A program made the translations under genes and the position numbers. 22,439 bases of DNA. It comes from Collinsella sp. Its GTDB lineage: Bacteria; Actinomycetota; Coriobacteriia; Coriobacteriales; Coriobacteriaceae. This document shows, piece after piece, positions 21,326 through 22,439 of this stretch (position 1 is the stretch's first letter; the number at the start of each line of letters is the position of its first letter). A model generated the notes under the pieces. The model was given only the letters and a program-made list of their open reading frames with translations, searched no databases and was not told the DNA's origin. The DNA lies in NCBI GenBank assembly GCA_019425005.1, contig JAHYYK010000039.1, positions 1 through 22,439 on the forward strand, written 5' to 3'.

Positions 21326-21946
21326 TTATTTGCGAGGCGTCAGCGACGTAAAGAGCCCGTGTTGGTTGCAGTAAAGATATATCCTGCCGCGCCCGGTAAT
21401 ATGGAAGCGCGGCTGCACCGATTGCTCTGGATAGAGCTTCTTAAAGCAGACGCCGTCCATAGTCGCATATGCCACAAAGCTAATGTAGTGATCCTTGGTC
21501 ATGGGATGATCGAGCGTGACGTACCAATCGTCCTCGATGCGCTCGATGGAAAAGGCGTGGTCCGCGTCCGGCTCTTCGGCCTCCTGGGGAAACATCGTGG
21601 AGCCACAGCAGCTAAAGCTGCCTTCTCCGAGCGCGTGCACAACGTTTCCGCAGATAGGGCAAACGTAAAAGACGCCTTTGAGCATATTGCCTGCACGGTT
21701 GGCGTTGGCCCGAATGTCACCAGCCAAAAGCTCAGCCACGCTTATGCCGAGTCTCTGGGCCAAAGGCTCAACGAGGGAAATGTCGGGAAGGCCGCGGCCG
21801 GATTCCCACTTGCTGACGGCTTTATCGGTCACACCAAGGCTTTCCGCCAGGGCGCGCTGGGTGAGGCCGCGCTCTTCGCGCAGCTGCTTAATGGCATGCG
21901 CTGCCAAAAAAGTATGGGAGGCATTGGTTTGCCGTGTCTGGTTCAT
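21326..21946 (-). CDS. XRE-family HTH fused to a desulfoferrodoxin/superoxide reductase domain
   Basis: A 206-residue two-domain protein. Residues 17-75 are an XRE/Cro helix-turn-helix (IKQLREERGLTQRALAESLGVTDKAVSKWESGRGLPDISLVEPLAQRLGISVAELL). Residues 93-200 match desulfoferrodoxin: a center-I desulforedoxin-type site C96/C99 and C113/C114 (CPICGNVV...SCCG), then center-II ligands H130, H147, H153, C193 and H196, as in H49/H69/H75/C116/H119 of classical superoxide reductases (LDHPMTKDHYI; CNQHGLF). The catalytic-lysine position before the first His (EKH in active enzymes) is Ala here (DADH). It may be a redox or superoxide sensor-regulator or an enzyme carrying a DNA-binding domain. The start is uncertain: 21946 or 22003 (225 residues), and neither has a good ribosome binding site; 21946 is preferred because a palindrome lies upstream. 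Confidence 0.85.
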   Translation of the reverse strand: MNQTRQTNASHTFLAAHAIKQLREERGLTQRALAESLGVTDKAVSKWESGRGLPDISLVEPLAQRLGISVAELLAGDIRANANRAGNMLKGVFYVCPICGNVVHALGEGSFSCCGSTMFPQEAEEPDADHAFSIERIEDDWYVTLDHPMTKDHYISFVAYATMDGVCFKKLYPEQSVQPRFHITGRGRIYLYCNQHGLFTSLTPRK

Positions 21947-21977
21947 GGGCTGTCCAATCAAATTGAAGAAATGGAGT

Positions 21978-21987
21978 GAACCGGTTC
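21978..21987. promoter_or_regulatory. Perfect palindrome GAACCGGTTC upstream of the XRE-desulfoferrodoxin gene
   Basis: A 10-bp perfect palindrome 31 nt upstream of the preferred start at 21946. XRE regulators often bind such dyads to control themselves, so this is a candidate operator; if translation began at 22003 it would instead lie inside the coding region. Confidence 0.35.
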
Positions 21988-22052
21988 GACAGTCAGTATC
22001 CATTTGAAGGCCAGGCTCGACAACCTACGCTGCGTAGACATGCGCCAATCGA

Positions 22053-22076
22053 ACGAGCGCGGATTTTGGACGCTCA
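22053..22076 (+). repeat. Interspersed repeat ACGAGCG-GGATTTT-GGAC-CTCA, copy 2
   Basis: Matches 21184-21209. The changes GTG to GCG and CACTC to CGCTC keep or improve pairing between GAGCG(C) and (G)CGCTC, consistent with a small hairpin repeat. The two copies flank the XRE-desulfoferrodoxin gene. Confidence 0.6.
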
Positions 22077-22082
22077 TCCTAA

Positions 22083-22113
22083 GTAGTCATTTAAGAACGT
22101 CCCCAATGACTAC
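22083..22113. repeat. 9-bp hairpin around the AACGTCCCC motif
   Basis: GTAGTCATT (22083-22091) is the exact inverse of AATGACTAC (22105-22113), with TAAGAACGTCCCC between them. CCCCAATGACTAC (22101-22113) also occurs at 13184-13196 next to structured element copy 1, and GTCCCC-type motifs recur at 10360-10380, 13161-13183 and 22117-22135. Confidence 0.55.
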
Positions 22114-22172
22114 ATCAGGAGTGTCCCCAGATGCCGCATCGCCAGCAACGGGAGTGCCGATGTCTTGGCAAC

Positions 22173-22320
22173 GACAGCGAGCGGGCCGCATTTGAGACAA
22201 GGTGACGTGAAACGAAAGGGCGCTGACCTTCTGGTCGCGCCCTTGAAGTTGAACGTCAGATTGTCCAAATGCGGCCCGCGCAGCGTCGGCCGGTTACGGC
22301 GTTTGGTAAAACGCCGTAAC
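22173..22320 (-). ncRNA. Structured 3'-UTR-like element, copy 2
   Basis: On the minus strand it begins immediately after the stop codon of the gene at the window edge. A 12-bp hairpin (22293-22304 with 22309-22320, loop TACC) differs from copy 1 by one compensated pair (A-T for G-C). The same linker CGACGCTGC follows, then the outer stem 22181-22194 with 22266-22279 (14 bp) and bulged A 22195 followed by GACAA/TTGTC, a middle stem TGACGT/ACGTCA, and an inner 8-bp stem 22216-22223 with 22237-22244 capped by GACC-AGAA-GGTC with one unpaired base at the same place as in copy 1. Beyond the first six bases the outer stem has a different sequence from copy 1 but is still fully paired. Confidence 0.7.
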
Positions 22321-22439
22321 CTACTTAACTCCGTACTGCTCGTAGTAGGCGTCGATAGCGGCCTTGAGCTCGTCATCGATGACGACCTTGCCGTCGATCT
22401 CGTGGTTGTAGAGGGTCTCGACGACCTCGGCCATGGAGA
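22321..22439 (-). CDS. C-terminal end of an unidentified protein (runs off the window)
   Basis: The last 38 codons and a TAG stop (22321-22323) of a minus-strand gene, reading SMAEVVETLYNHEIDGKV, then VIDDELKAAIDAYYEQYGVK. Codon use is typical of the neighbouring genes (GTC, GAC, AAG, TAC preferred). The segment is acidic and probably helical, without a recognisable family motif; a solute-binding protein tail is one possibility only. Structured element copy 2 follows the stop with no spacer. Confidence 0.75.
   Translation of the reverse strand, partial: SMAEVVETLYNHEIDGKVVIDDELKAAIDAYYEQYGVK

Noticed and set aside
1..22439. tRNA, rRNA or CRISPR arrays
   Set aside because: No cloverleaf-like segments with conserved tRNA sequences, no rRNA motifs and no regularly spaced direct repeats were seen; the repeats found are palindromic and irregularly spaced.

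Overview
The window looks like chromosome from a high-GC anaerobic or microaerophilic Gram-positive gut bacterium, most likely a Coriobacteriia member close to Collinsella. This is an inference from GC-rich codon use, strong AGGAGG-type ribosome binding sites, [NiFe]-hydrogenase maturation genes, 6-phospho-glycosidase and PTS genes, a superoxide-reductase-like protein and the repeat families seen. No rRNA, tRNA or CRISPR array was recognised.

Layout. 170-2169 (+): a LytTR response regulator and a membrane GHKL histidine kinase, translationally coupled (agr/lyt type). 2234-3266: a divergent pair, a degenerate uracil-DNA-glycosylase-like protein (-) and thioredoxin (+), the latter closed by a strong terminator. 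3488-9330 (+): a nickel/hydrogenase maturation operon of a small helical protein, a NikR-type regulator with a His/Cys-rich N-terminal extension, hypF, hypC, hypD and hypE; hypA and hypB are not in the window. 9456-10124 (+): a phosphoglycolate-phosphatase-like HAD hydrolase.

10165-13159 is a mobile and repeat island. A cluster of alternating palindromic repeats is followed by an IS110/IS1111-family element, bounded by 15-bp inverted repeats, whose transposase gene is split by a complete IS3-family element (11006-12222, 37-bp terminal inverted repeats, 3-bp CAG target duplication, orfA/orfB with a probable -1 frameshift). Removing the IS3 element plus one CAG restores a 370-residue IS110 transposase frame.

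13375-21181 is a surface-protein and carbohydrate region: a lipoprotein (-), a glucose-type PTS IIA protein (-), a GH1 6-phospho-beta-glucosidase (-), an AraC-type regulator (-) divergent from a large cytoplasmic glycosidase (+), and an RpiR-type sugar-phosphate regulator (+). 21326-21946 (-) encodes an XRE DNA-binding domain fused to a desulfoferrodoxin/superoxide-reductase domain. The window ends inside an unidentified minus-strand gene.

The most unusual signal is a pair of about 150-nt structured elements (13223-13371 and 22173-22320). They share architecture and short sequence anchors, but their stems differ in sequence with compensatory base changes. Both start 0-3 nt downstream of the stop codon of a minus-strand gene. 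They look like a family of structured 3'-UTR/terminator elements or palindromic mobile repeats.
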